A DNA stretch of 64,000 nucleotides from Oxyruncus cristatus. Taxonomy: Eukaryota; Chordata; Aves; Passeriformes; Cotingidae. The stretch lies in contig VXAY01007484.1 in assembly GCA_013399855.1 (NCBI GenBank), positions 1-64,000 of the forward strand. The letters run 5' to 3'. A program made the position numbers and the translations under genes. This document shows, piece after piece, positions 11,169 to 24,100 of this stretch (position 1 is the first letter of the stretch; every line of letters begins with the position of its first letter). The notes beneath the pieces were generated by a model, which did no database searches, was not told the origin of the DNA, and saw only the letters and a program-made list of their open reading frames with translations.

Positions 11169-11309
11169 CCCTTGCTTACATAAAAATTGTATGGAATACT
11201 GGGAACATGGTCTTGGTTCCTTGGCTACAACCTGGTTACCAAGGAAGGCCTAGAATCAAAACCACTACTTGCATGCAGAGCTGAACGTGATTCTGTGACT
11301 TACTGATTC

Positions 11310-11749
11310 AAGTCTAGCACAACACCAGAAAGATGACTAAGAGCTTGAAATATCTAACACTCAAGGAAAGGATGAGAGATCTGGGAGTGTTCAGCCTGGA
11401 GAAGAGAAGGTTCAGGGGGATCTTAGCATTGTGTGCAAATACTTGATGGCACTGGGGAATAAAGAAGATGGAATGAAGCATGCCTCGCGATGCACAGTGA
11501 CAGGATCGGTGGCAATGGGCATAAACTGAAAGACAGGAATTTGCATCTAAACATGAGGAAAAGCTTTTTTTCATATGACAATGATTCAGTACTTGAGCAG
11601 GTTTCCCAGAGGGAGAAATATTGGAGACAATGAAAATCTGATTGGACAGGGCTCCAAACAACTGGCTGTAGGTGACCCTGATTGCACAGGGTGGTTGGAC
11701 TAGATGGTCTCCCGAGGTACCTGACAACCTTAGCCATTCTGTGATTCTA
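11310..11749 (+). mobile_element. CR1 LINE fragment (right part, 3' end)
   Basis: Continuation of the element at 9880-10695. Words in order: GTTCAGCCTGGAGAAGAGAA, GGATCTTAGC, GGCAATGGGCATAAACTGAA, CATCTAAACATGAGGAAAAG, GAGCAGGTTTCCCAGAG, GGTGACCCTGATTGCACAGG, GGTTGGACTAGATGGTCTCC, and finally AGCCATTCTGTGATTCTAC with one terminal octamer. A 190-codon frame on the opposite strand (11314-11886) is an antisense shadow and should not be called a gene. Confidence 0.9.
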
Positions 11750-14700
11750 CACACAAATATTCCTAGTTGTCTAATATTTAGGGCATTGAAAACACTGTGA
11801 TTGATAGACATTTCCTGTTGACTTTTAAATGTCATATGTTCCAATATCTTTGATACAATAGGACCGTTTTCTTCACACAATTGCAAACCGGCTTGCCTTA
11901 AAGACCAGTGCTTTCCTTGGAAGACTTACTTATGCACCAGTATTTTGTTATGACTTTTTTGATTTAGCAAAAATGCACAGACTATTATCTTTTCACTTAA
12001 TTCCAGTGTAAGACTTTATACTCTGTTGCTGGAGGTTGTTGCTGGAATAGAACCACTCATAAACAAATAAGATGAAAGACAAAATGAGAAATAATAATTA
12101 TCCGTCCCAAGGACAGCCTTAGCTAGGAAAAAAAAAAAATCAACTTTGAAACTCTGATTTAGGTTCATTCATTTGTAAAGTTCCACTTAGCAAAAAAACT
12201 CAGCAACAGGTCACAACTATGTCACTATTTCTTCTACAAGGATCCAACACTTTTATTGTTGTTCTTCTCAACTCCTTATTGTTAATAATTTCATCCAACT
12301 ACTTCAGGTCTAATATCATCATCCTAGTGCTGCAGATGTTGTTGATTCTTAGTCATCTTTCAAGTTTAGCTACTTGGACAACTCATTTGCACAGAAGCAG
12401 CAAATTAGTAATGGTCCACTACAGTAGTTTATTGGAATTTAATGTACTAGTTCCTCTACATTGGCTTTATGAAACTATTTTGGATAATGTTCAGCAATAG
12501 CTTTACTTTTACAAGTATCAGTCACTTTGCATCTGTTGTACTGTTCTGTATGGTGTTTCAATAGACATGATTTACTGAAGCTCCATAATGTTCTATTTAA
12601 AATCTACTGAAGCAACATTAATTTTCTTCGTGGTTTTTTTTTTTTTAACTATAAAAATCAAAGTGCTAAAGTTGAGAGCAACAGCAGTTGTGTTTATTCA
12701 TACAAACTGACAGAGTTTGTGCTGATTGGGCCTACACTAGAGCTCACAAGGGATGTTATGATGCCTAACGGCTAGAGGAGGACTGTGAATAAAAATCCAA
12801 CATATGGATTTAAACTGCTGAATACTAAGGCAGCGTTTTGTCTTGTCCTGCTTTTTATGTCCAAATAATTCAAATAATGAGGTAAAACTTTATCCTTGAA
12901 TTATGCTGAAATGAATCCATGACAAACACTGGCACTTTACATCTTGATTATAATCATGAGCTGGTCAGAAATTTTCCTTCAAATTCAATTCCCCATGTTC
13001 CTTTCTTTGAAAGCATGACAAGCTTTTGCAGTCATGCTTGCTGTCAGCGTTGCTTGTTAGTAGATATATCATGTGGTGGATTAATCTCACGTAACATTAG
13101 AAATCTACCACAGAAGCATCCTTATCTATGATTTTTGCTCTAGGCTCTCTTTATAATCAATGGAAAAATAGTAACATTTTTCAGAGTATGATTCATCTGA
13201 CCTGTTTTAGTTGTCTACTCCGAATTGAGATGAATCATGAGCTAGAAGCAGTTATTTTCTCATTACTGACCAAACCAGAAATGGAGATATGGATGAGATC
13301 AAATGAATTCTTGCAGTGTGCTTGATTTAATTTAATTTCTCTTTTACCTGAGATTACTTTATTGCTACTTCATGAAGTCAGGACAATACAAATCAAGAGA
13401 TGTTTTTAGTTATCAGGGAAGATAGTTCGTGCTGGTCATACAACCTCATGCACAGTCTGTATAGAAATCTGAAATTCCTTTTGAATGCTCACCATGTATC
13501 AAAATCCAACATTTGATAGATTTACTGTGTTAAACAAATAGTTAACATCTTGAATTTTAGGATGGTGGATTGTTACAGGTTTAAGAAAATTTCTGAGTTT
13601 GATTTTCTAATCATGGATTTCAGACTACAAAGTTGAAATCTTTTCTCTCACCTAATTCCAGAAGATGCTATAAGTAGTGGATATTATCACATTGCCTGCT
13701 TCAGAGTAAGTTATTAAGAAAGAGAACATGGAGTTTTATTCAAGATGAGAAACAGATTGAGAATAATTTATGAGAGAAATACGGGGAGGAAATATTATAT
13801 CTTTTAAAAAAATCTTCATTAATTAAAATACTTTCAAGCCAAATAATTTTTTTCACACTTTTTTTCTGCTTCTGGAAAATGACTTAGAAAAACATGCAGC
13901 TCCTTTTTATTTGAACACAGTCTTTCCCTCATAATGCGTTTTTTCATGTTAATGATGTGTTTAGGTACAAGAGCACACACACTTCCCTCTCTACAAGATA
14001 CAAAGAATTTAAAAACCAAATTCCTATTTTTTTATGTATAATTGAATTAAAATTTATTTTCTTTTTCTGTCTTCTCTTTGACAACTGGCTGCCTGAAATA
14101 GTCTAGCTACCTCCAAACTAGTAATCTAATGTCTTACAATTCAAATGTCTTCAAGTTCCTGGTATTTACAAAAATAGGTGTGTTTGTTTACCTGTTTCCA
14201 TATTGCACGCATACACAGACAGAGAGACATACACACATAGCTAAAATATGCCAAACAGGAGTTTACAAGGGATTTTTTTGGTTATTTGTTTTTCTGTCGA
14301 ACCTGAACTCTCCACAAATAATGCAATTAAAAAAAAAAATATTTGTCAGTAAAACTAATTTACTTTGAAATCAAATAGAAAAGTCTGAGATGTGTTAAGA
14401 AATAGAATAACTTCTTGGTATTCTGGCACTTTATTGTGATTAGAGACATATTCAGTCCCTTTCCAGAAGGAATATTAAACAGCATTTTTAAGAAGAATCT
14501 TGAGTGTTACAGTAGGGATATACAAGGGGATCCATTTCCCTTGCTATAGACACTGATATATCTTAGTCCTAAAAATCTGCTTAAATAATAAAATATTGAT
14601 GAAAATATTAGATTATTGTCAAAAGGAATATCACTGCATAAAATTTTAAAGGGGGAGAATGCAACTTAGAAAAAAAAATTATTTTTAATGTCTAGGGGTA

Positions 14701-17370
14701 GGAAGGAGTAAAGGCAAAAAAAACGGGAAAAAGAAGAAAAGACTGTCACAAATAAAACAACTAAAGGTTATCCCGATTCTAGTGGTTTGAGAAATCATCT
14801 GGGAAATTAAATGTTTGTGAACCATTCATCTGCATATGAATATTTTTCCAATGGATTTATGTTGAATCTGTAAGAAATTTGGATTAATCATATATATATT
14901 TTTCAGTGAATGAGGTATTTGTTTCTGCCAGGTTTAATAATTAGGGAGTCAGATTTTATTATAAACTGAGGTATTATTTTTGTCCATATGAATTCAGAGT
15001 TTTTAAATTTTTCTGACCCTTAAACAAGCAAATTTGTTGAACTTCAACACCTATCTTCAAAAACTCTTGATATCATCAATGTGAAAATTTTTATTATGTA
15101 GTAAAACACTTCAGGAATGTTCCTATTAATACAAGTTATTTTAGATTGGTGGCTAGCTTGAGATCAAGTTGAATATAGAATTTATTATAACTACAATAAA
15201 AGTAATTGCAGTATTTTCCCTTGTTAGTTCTATGTACAGCATAGTTTGACTTATGCAAAAAAAAACCAACAAACAATTCTCTTTACATGTTTAGAAAAAA
15301 AAATCTTGGCAGTGTAGATTCATCACTGTTGTTTTCCAAACAGTGACAACTCTTATTATTTTCTCATTAAGAAAAGTAGAGAACTTGGATAAGCATGTCA
15401 GAAGATGGCTTTTGAAAGACTGCTTTTCTGCACTAAACTTTCTGTTTCAAGTCTTGATCTTCAGTTCAGGATGGGAACTTAAAGAATGTGGCCTTAAATT
15501 CAACATTAAAGTAAAAAATTATCACAAGGACTTGGATACACTTGATAGTGAAATTTTGCTTTTCTGTGAGAGACAGTTTCCCTTTTCAGTCTACATTGAA
15601 CAGTAGAAAATCCTTCTAAACTACATTAAACATTTTCTCCGTAATTAAATCTCACTCCTAACCCACTTGTTATTAGTAATACATTGCCCCTTTTCCAAAT
15701 TGTTTGTGTAAGGCCTTTATCCTGCATTCATTGTTCTTTTTTGTCTTTTTATAAGTCTGTTTTTCTCATACTTTGATTTTTTCTGAGGAACGAGATTGAT
15801 TCGGATTTACTACATTCAAAAATTCATTTATCTTTTACATGAAGTTAACTCTTTGGTCACTTCTAGTTCATGCTACATGGCTTTATTATTCTAAACAATT
15901 GTATAAGATTGTATCCAAAAGTGTGTGAAATTTGTATTATTTTATTTTATTTTAGTAGTCCTTCTCTTGCACTCTTGTGTAATTTTAATTAGATATTCCA
16001 TGTGGAATTAAAAAAAAATGTTGGTACAGGATGTAATTTCATTCCCATGTTAAAGGTAAGTTTCAAGATGGAGGAGAGCAGAGAGAACTCAGATCATATG
16101 ATGCTTTTGGAAGGATATTCAAGTAATGTTTTCTCAGTGTCACAGGCTGAGTCATGCACTTCACTAGTATGAGAGAAGTAACAATATACTTTATTGTTAC
16201 AACAAAGCTCAGTGGTAAATGCAACAGTGGTATGACGAGATTTGATGGGAAGTTACACATGAGTTTTTAGTGCTTAGAGGACAAGGTCAGGCAAAACTCT
16301 GAACAAGATCCTTCTGTTGAGTCATGAGCTTCAGAAAGGACCCCCTTATGTTCTAAACTCCTTCTCAGAGAAGAGTCTAGGTGCAGCTGGATGGACTCCC
16401 AGTTCTAGACTTGTAATGGTTTTTGTGTAAAGGATGATATATGAATAATCTGTCCTTTATATCACTTAGCTAAGATTTCAAAATTTCTGTGTGCTTATTC
16501 CCAGTTCACTTACTGAGTGCCTGATGCAATAATGAATCTATCATCCTGAAGCAATAACCTTGAGAGGTGTCCCTACTCAAGGCGATATCCTGGCATGCAG
16601 CCTGCTGCCATGCAGGAGAGTTAAATGGGCCCTAGGCCCTTACTGTTTATGGAGTAAGATGATTGACTTATATTTGCATACCAACCACATTTTGTTTGGC
16701 ACATGATCAAAATAGCCCTTGGTTATAGTGTTGTCATCTGTCTCTCCTGAATCCACCTCAAGCGGGATGGAGCCGTCATGACCAGTCACATCCATTACAA
16801 CTGCCAGTGGCAGTAATCACGTGAGCAGGGTTACGGGAAATGAAGATCAGTCTGGGGAGGGAGCACACCATCACACTCAAGAGGTGTACGCTGTGCACAA
16901 ACTCTTTCCAGACTCTGAAGCTGTGGTTCAAAGATGAGACCAGGGCTTGCAAAGTGAAAAATGTTGAAGTTTATTTAATAGTTTCTGTAAGCCTTTGATT
17001 TACAGAATCTACTGTCACAGCATGACTGCTGAAGAAAAGAGCAAAATCCATCTCACAAGGCATTTCAAGCAATGAAAAAACATTGCCTTTTACTGTTTCT
17101 GCACTTCTAAATGGAAAAGTAGATTTGTAACACAAGGAGGAAAAAAAAATCTCAATTTATTCTGATCTAAAAGACAAGTATAAAAATTGGAGTATGGAAA
17201 ACAATGGTACTTTTTCTGCTGAAATATATCTAAAGCTAATCTTTAGTTAAATATGTAAACATTTTTTATGTAATACTCAACCCCCCTAATTTTCTCATGG
17301 AGATGCAATGTTTCATGTAGTGCAAATGTATCTTGTTATATCATTGATGTCTTTATGATATTCTCAACAG
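11750..17370. other. Long AT-rich stretch without recognisable gene
   Basis: About 5.6 kb with no CR1 or LTR words that I recognise. Short frames (for example 12219-12500, 15343-15606, plus) show no domain. Around 16540-16960 the sequence is less AT-rich and has a short inverted repeat (GCATGCAGCCTGCTGCCATGC) but matches nothing I know. The stretch is possibly part of a large intron or a gene desert. Confidence 0.5.
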
Positions 17371-17471
17371 GAACACAAAAAAAACCACTTGAAAGAAACC
17401 ATTTTCCTAAAAGTCTGCAGTCAGTTTCTCATGGAATAAGAGCTGAAGAAAAGTGTAGAAATGGAAGAGAG
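17371..17471 (+). other. Candidate 101-bp exon (weak)
   Basis: A 101-bp segment is bounded by an acceptor-like TTTATGATATTCTCAACAG and a strong donor, GAGAG then GTATGT. One reading frame is open throughout and extends past both ends. It is basic and polar (starts GTQKKPLERNHF, ends AEEKCRNGRE). I do not recognise the protein, the acceptor's polypyrimidine tract is short, and the length is not a multiple of three. It could be an exon of an unknown transcript, a noncoding RNA exon, or chance. The 169-codon open frame around it (17355-17864) runs into a T18 tract and is not credible as a whole. Confidence 0.15.
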
Positions 17472-20400
17472 GTATGTTTATTTGCTCCTTGTCTTCTCAG
17501 CCTTGAGCCTGGAAGCAGAGAGCATCATATCCTGATGATTCTAATTTTAAACAACAGTGATTTTTTTTTTTTTTTTTTAATCTTGATATTCTCAGTCAAT
17601 TTTGGAAAAAGGGTTATAGAAAGGCCTGCCCTGTCTTCTCCCTTTCTGGAGCTAGACAGACTGCCTCTGTATTCATCTGAAGACTCTGTACATTATTCTT
17701 TGTGTAGATTTAAGTATTCTTATAAATCAACTGATTTTTTTTGTTTGCTTTCTTTTCCATTCTTAAGGCTGGTATTTTGCTCTGAAAATTCTCCAAAATC
17801 ACACACAGAAGCACAAAAGGGAACCCAGAGATCGATAGATCTTTCTAAAATTTGTTTTTCATGACCTAAAAGTAACGATTTTGGAACTAAGACTAATTGA
17901 GAAGTAATCATTCTTTTAATATGTTGTCAGATTCTAATGCAAAATTATTTTCATGTGCTTTTTGAAATGTATCTGCTCAATATTCATGATTGAAGGGAGT
18001 TTAAGAATGGTAAGGCTATTTCTTTTCAGAACTCTGTAACCATGTATCAAGTGACACAGGAACGCAAATTAAGGATAAATTAAAGACCATTTTCCTAGTT
18101 TTAAAATCTAACAAAGAAACTGCTTCAGCAAGAAAGAACTGGAACTACACTAATAGAATTTGAAGAAGGAAGGCAAGGAGGAAACATTCAAAAATTCTCC
18201 TGATACATGCCTGAAAAATAACTACATTTGATGATCTTAGTGACCCACAAATTCCTTCTGGATGCATATTGCTCCAGCAGAAAATACAGCAAAATTGAGA
18301 GGTAAACTCAAATTTTGAGTGTATTTAGTGGCCTCAAATATATGATTTATCTCACTTCATTGTCGTTGTTTCAGGACTTCATCGGCAAAGCTCACATCAA
18401 TTGATGACTCTGCTACTAATGCACATAGATGTCTATTACTACATGAGAAGAAAGGGTCTACAAAGGTACATGGTATCATCATAAAACTGAAAATATGCGA
18501 AGCAGTGAGAGATGAAGAAGGGATTTTTGTTAAATCTAACCAATCCATTCCTAATTTAATTAGTTACGGTATTACATTGCATTATATTTCTGAACTAGTT
18601 AGTCTCTACATAATGGTCCAAGAGAAAAACACACAGGCAGGTGCTAAGTAATATTTACAATTAAGCAACTTGAAAAAAGGGATATAAAGAAGTGATATAA
18701 GCCTCAGAAGTACCATGGTACAGCCCTGGATGCTGCTGCAATATCCTATTGCAAAGAATCAACCTCTAGTAGAAGACAAAGGAGGAATATTCTGGTATAG
18801 TAAAGATTAGAGCTTTTACTCAGTGTTTTATGCAGCACTAGAAGAAGAAGAAGAAAGCACCCACTGGGAAAAAAAAATGTTATTTTTAAGGTAGGACTGC
18901 AATACCTACAAAGAAAATACCAATGGCTGTGAGTTTGGGCCTAGTCTTGTTGTCTCTCTGTAGTAACTTTGTCTCAATGTCAAATAAGTGGAGGTTTTTT
19001 TGGTAGTCACTGATTTTGCTTTAAAATAAAAATATATTTAAATACTATGTAGCAGTAAAACTGACTCATTGAATGATGATGCAGAGATTTAACATTTATA
19101 TTCTACTGATGTGGCTAGTAAAATCTAACATTCTCATATGCTCTTATGGGAACATTTCCTAATTGTATGCATTTCTACTCATGGTCCTGTATCAGTTGGT
19201 GACATGAGACCGTGAGATGAGATCCTGAAAAGAAATGTTTTATTGTAAAGTGATAGCTACAGAACTTCCTTAAAATTAACCAAACAAACTTTGAGGACAA
19301 ATCAGAGTGAAGCATTCATGATAGAAAACGCTTCAGAGGGGGTGAAGAGGGAAAACAAAAGAAAGGGATATTGATGGCAAGAACATCACAACTAATAAAG
19401 TTGTTGATTTTCCTTTTTCCACTTACTTCACTTCTGCAAGTTAAAATTCAAAATTTAGTTTAAAGGCTTATTTACTTCTTTTTAGCATTGATCTGTCTGA
19501 CTTCATTGTTCCTAATTTTTTCCTTGGTTCATAAAAGTAAGTTTAATAAAATTCTGTGTTTTTCAAACACTTGGTGTTGACCGTATTGCCATCCACTTAA
19601 TTGTAAGGAAATGTGAAGAGACAGGTATACCAGAAGGTTTTATTAAAGTATCGAAACCCAGCAAGCTACCTACACAAGCCAATTAAATGGCACTGCATGT
19701 CCCCAAAGCAGAAAGCACATAGAGTTACATGTAAGTTGATATTTTATTCAGCAAATAAATCAACCCTTACACAACATTCTCCATAAAGCTAATCAAGCAC
19801 AATATACTCCATATGGATTAGCAGTCCCTTCACCCCACATATATTAAAAGCATGTGGAAAGTTTCTTTACTACTCTATAAGCTAACATCTGAAAGATGTT
19901 CTTTGGTATTTCCCAATCCAATAAACTGTGTGTACACTAGTAATCAGTCACTCACTGAAACTACTGTGTGATGTATTCAAGCACTTCTTACTTTCCAAGC
20001 CTCCCTTGACCATGGATTCACATGATTTCACAGAACACTTTCCAGCTGTAGCCATGTGTAAGACACTTTGATGAATCACATACTTCAACTTTATAGAGCA
20101 CTGAAAAACACATGTATATTTTATTTACATATAGACCTGACAAAAATACAGTTTTTATTACATGTGATTTAATTTTTAATTCCATTTTTGTCTATGAATT
20201 ATTTATTTTATATACAGAAATCTTTCTTGTGAATGTAAACTCCTTCAAATGGCTTCATGATTCCCAGATGCGTAGGCTCCAGAGAGTCATTGGGAGTTCA
20301 GGCCGAGTCCTGCCTTGTTGTGGGTTTAGGGAAAGCTCTTGAAACAGCAGATACTTTGAAAGATAGATATTGGATATAAAAAGCTAGCATTTTCTTTATC

Positions 20401-20789
20401 AGGCTGTTACATTCAAGTATTTTGTTTGGTCTTATTATAATAAAAGATATTTTGGTTGCAACTCCAACTTCAGCTGTCTAAATAACCCCTCCACCATCAC
20501 TCTGCAGCTGGAGAGAGGAGAAAAGAGTTCTCAGTGGGGCCCTCCATACAGTTATAAGCCATATTAGATAAAGAGAGGAAGGATTCCTCCAGATAAGGAG
20601 GAAAACAAATGATTACAGTACGACTTTTTAAAGAAAAAAGTCCAAGCAGAACATGTGCATGCTAAATCACAGAGCATTGTGATGATGGGTATTGTCAACA
20701 CTTTATTTCATTATCATATTAAAAAATGGGTCCAGTGCCCCTTCAAACCAAGGAAGACTGATAAATATCCTATTTCTTCAGAGGCAGGA
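17472..20789. other. AT-rich stretch without recognisable gene
   Basis: It contains an 18-nt T run (17561-17578) and a short GAA repeat near 18842. No dispersed repeat or coding signal recognised. Confidence 0.5.
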
Positions 20790-21120
20790 TGGCGCAGATA
20801 ATGGTTAACACAATGGCTGTAGCCCATCTTGGAAACCTCACTCTACAAGAGAAATTACCAGGACTCTGAGGGCACGAACCCTGACTGTCCTAACCTACCC
20901 TCTACCTACCCTGGCCACTTTGGCCCAGTTCCTGCCCCAGCCACACTGTGGGATGTTGGTTCCCAGCTCCCCACAGTCCTGTCCTTCCCAGGCCGTGGGC
21001 CCCACTGAGCCCATCACCAACCCCTGGCTGCCTTGCTCCTGGCTGAGGCAGTGGGGCAAATCCTGACTGCCAGGCCCTGCCACTACGAGGAGGCACTGAC
21101 ACTCCCAGAGAGCCCCAAAC
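20790..21120. other. Isolated GC-rich, C-rich block of unknown nature
   Basis: About 330 bp that is clearly richer in C and G than the surrounding DNA, dense in CCC and CCAG words, with few CpGs. Overlapping minus-strand frames (20895-21083, 20902-21249) are Gly/Gln/Trp-rich and look compositional. It could be an unrecognised repeat, a decayed CpG island, or a local minisatellite-derived patch. Confidence 0.45.
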
Positions 21121-24100
21121 CCTCAAGGAATAACTGGCTTCTCCTTTCTCCTCATCAAAAATATTATTTCTGACATATTTTTTATGCCCACAAATGACAG
21201 GTAAAAAATTCCCATCAGACCATGGCAGTCCTTCAGAAATATCAAGCACACATTTTCCGATGTCAAAATTATTAGCACATATTTGTGACAGCGAGAGGTA
21301 GCCAGTTTCCAGGGAAGGAACATAACCTCTTCACATAGGTGTGCTGGCACCCCACTAACACTGGAAGCACCAGGGTCAAGGAAACTGAGCCTGTATGGAC
21401 TTGTCAGCTCATGCAGAAGTTTTGGAGCACTACTTGTCATTGTAAATTTGGAAAATAACATGATTCCATATTTATTATTCTGTTTCAGAAACTCTGGAGG
21501 TTTCATCAGAAAAGTCTATTTAATATAGAGCTTTGCATGCACTGTCCTTAGATATTTCAGCAACGACCAGAGGGCCTTCTTTTGCAAAGGTTCACATACC
21601 TCTTCATGCACCATTAACAGCAATGCTTCAGAAAAACAGTTGTTGTTCAATGTACTTCTTCAATTCTGTAGCTCTGACCGCTGCTATTGACAAAAAAGTG
21701 AACCACAACATGGGCCAGATGAGCCTGCTGCACTGGCAGGAGTTGAATCAGAGACTCTCTTCTAAGCATTCTTTGTTTTTTTGTGACATTAAGAAGGCCA
21801 ATTTGCCTCCCTAAATCCTAACACTGGGGCTTGAATACCAATAAGGTCAGTGCAGGGACAGGTCAGCAACACTTGGAGGTCTAACAGGCAATTTTTCTGC
21901 TGTGGTTTAATGGGCTGAACTCCAGAGCATAAGACTCCCTAATGGTACACTAAATTACTGCCCTCGCCAACTTTTCTCCGGCCAGATTACTGCCTTTTAC
22001 AGAACATCCTGCTCCAATGGCTGAGATTTGCCAAACGCCCCAGCAGCAGAAAGAAAACAGCTTCAGGACATCACTCCAGGTACTGCCTCTGTATTTTTCC
22101 AAGACTTAGCTCTTCCATATTTTAAGCACAGAAATGTATCTGAAAAGACTAGAATATTCCCAGAGCCAGAAGCAGGTAAAGTCAATAGGAGACTTATGCA
22201 ATTTCATTAGCTTCCCCTATACTTTGTTTTCATCTATTTTTCTTAGTAATACACTTATAGCTTCACCTGACTGAAGAAGGTGATTGATTAATGGTTGCAT
22301 TCATTTATTTAAATGCAATGCCAAGACGATGCAGGGCACACAAAGCAGCAGAAGATCAGTAGGTTGGCAGCTTTTGCGAATCATTCTGTCTAGAGTAAAA
22401 AACAAGCTTTGTTTCTTCCAGCCTTTAAAGATTGCAGCTTTTGACTTCACACGTGAAAAACAAGCCAGTCCTCCAGTTTGTGAATAACTATCACCCTTCC
22501 ATGGAGGGTAGGTAGGACCTACTGGAATATGGAGTTTTAAAGGAGGATTTACTTGTGTGCTTTGGCAATCACAGGAGTATTAGAAAGGAACTGCTGGGAT
22601 TAAAGCTATGAATACAGAAGAAGCAGATGTGAAGAAAATAGCATGTAAATGTATGACGGTTCAAGATGTAAGAACATGCATGCATATGTAAAGGTGCTAT
22701 AGGACAAGAGAAATAGTTTACCCTCTGCATGTATGGCACACATTGTGGTGAACTAATCATTCTGTGAGAGCAATGATACTTCAGGAAACTTGCTTGGCTC
22801 TCAACTTGGAATTTCATTTTAGCATAGAAGTTTGAGATGAATATTTGCAAGGTAATTTATATGGACAAGATTGAGTTCCTTTCACTCAAAAAACCCCACA
22901 ACAAACCAACACCTGCTACATACAGGTTTTACTGCCTGAAAACACGAGCAGGAATAAAAGTAATATAAAAGTGCAAAAGTGCATGTTTTTCAAATCGTAC
23001 CTCATTTCGATATCTCATATGTGATTTGATAAACAAGCAATGGTCATATTTTTTTAGTCACTTAATTATAATTAACTATGCTGAAATGTTTAGGCTTCTG
23101 AGTTGATGACATATTCAAACTGATAGCTTAAAACAGTTCTTGCCCACCTGCTTAATGTTCAAAATACTCAAAAGGCTGAAAAAGGCCAGTTTAGTCTATT
23201 TTTAGTAATTTTCAGTCTGAGCTGAGCACTACAAATGATTAGTTTTCTTAAACTACTCTACCTCCTGGATTAAAAATTGTTGTCCTTTTTTCTCTCTGTG
23301 CTATTCTTTCTCCACCTTTAAAAAGAGGGACAGCTGTCCTGTACCTAGGAATAAAAGGCTCTGTTCTTTTCATTACTAACAGAAATTAGTGGCAACCCTC
23401 AAGAAGAGAAGTGAAATGCTTCTTGAGGCTAAGAGGTCTATATTTTATTTTTCTATGGCTTGTCAGTATGCTCTTATTTATAATGTTATATCAATGCTTT
23501 TTTAAAAGTTACAAATTTCAGTATTGTTTCAGTTTACCCAATCCAACACCATTTTCAGGGTGTAATGAGAGTACCACTAATGTATGGTTGGCAAGTCAAC
23601 ACTAATGTTTAACATGGCATCTTTCTAGCTTTTATTAACTCTCCGAAGACTGTATAAAAAATAGAGTTGTAAAGATACCAAAAAAAAAAAATCTTAGATA
23701 TTCCTTGTAGCTAATAATAAAATATTTACATATTTTAACTTGTCAAGTTAAAAAACTTTTTTTTTTTTTTTCTAGAGCACATCATAAAATAAATGAAAAA
23801 AATAGAGGAAGTAGAGAAAAAAGAGAAAAATAACCTCTCATTAATTTATTCTTGAATTATTTAAAATAAGTTTTATTGAGTAAAAAGACAAGCCAAATGG
23901 CAACACAGAGTAAAGTAAGATTCCAAAAAGTATGTCTCAGTAAAAATGAAACAAAAATTTAGAAAGGGAAACCAGGAATGTGATTATAAATAAAAAGTGG
24001 ATGAATAGTAGCCACTTAACCCACTTTTCTTTTCCCCTGACCTGGAGGTTACACTTCCCAAATACACTGAGAAACCATCCTCATCTGAACTGAATGGCAT

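Larger units (their letters stand above)
10696..11309 (-). mobile_element. Insertion in CR1, probable ERV LTR
   Basis: About 600 bp separating two parts of one CR1. Read on the minus strand it has AAGTAGTGGTTTTGATTCTA near its start, TTGGTAACCAGGTTGTAGCC, a TATA box (TATAAATA at 11168-11161), then a CT-rich stretch with a small stem-loop (arms 11129-11135 and 11147-11153), a GC-rich region, and a C/T-only tract. A promoter in mid-element followed by a GC-rich R/U5-like part suggests a solo LTR, perhaps of ERVK type. Exact TG/CA ends and a duplication could not be fixed, so the class is inferred. Confidence 0.5.

Noticed and set aside
11314..11886. 190-codon minus-strand open frame, the longest in the window
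   Set aside because: It is antisense to the CR1 3' end and continues into AT-rich flank. Length is due to chance absence of stops.
17355..17864. 169-codon frame as a single gene
   Set aside because: It reads through a T18 tract coding for Phe and has no recognisable domain. Only the 101-bp spliced segment is kept as a weak candidate.
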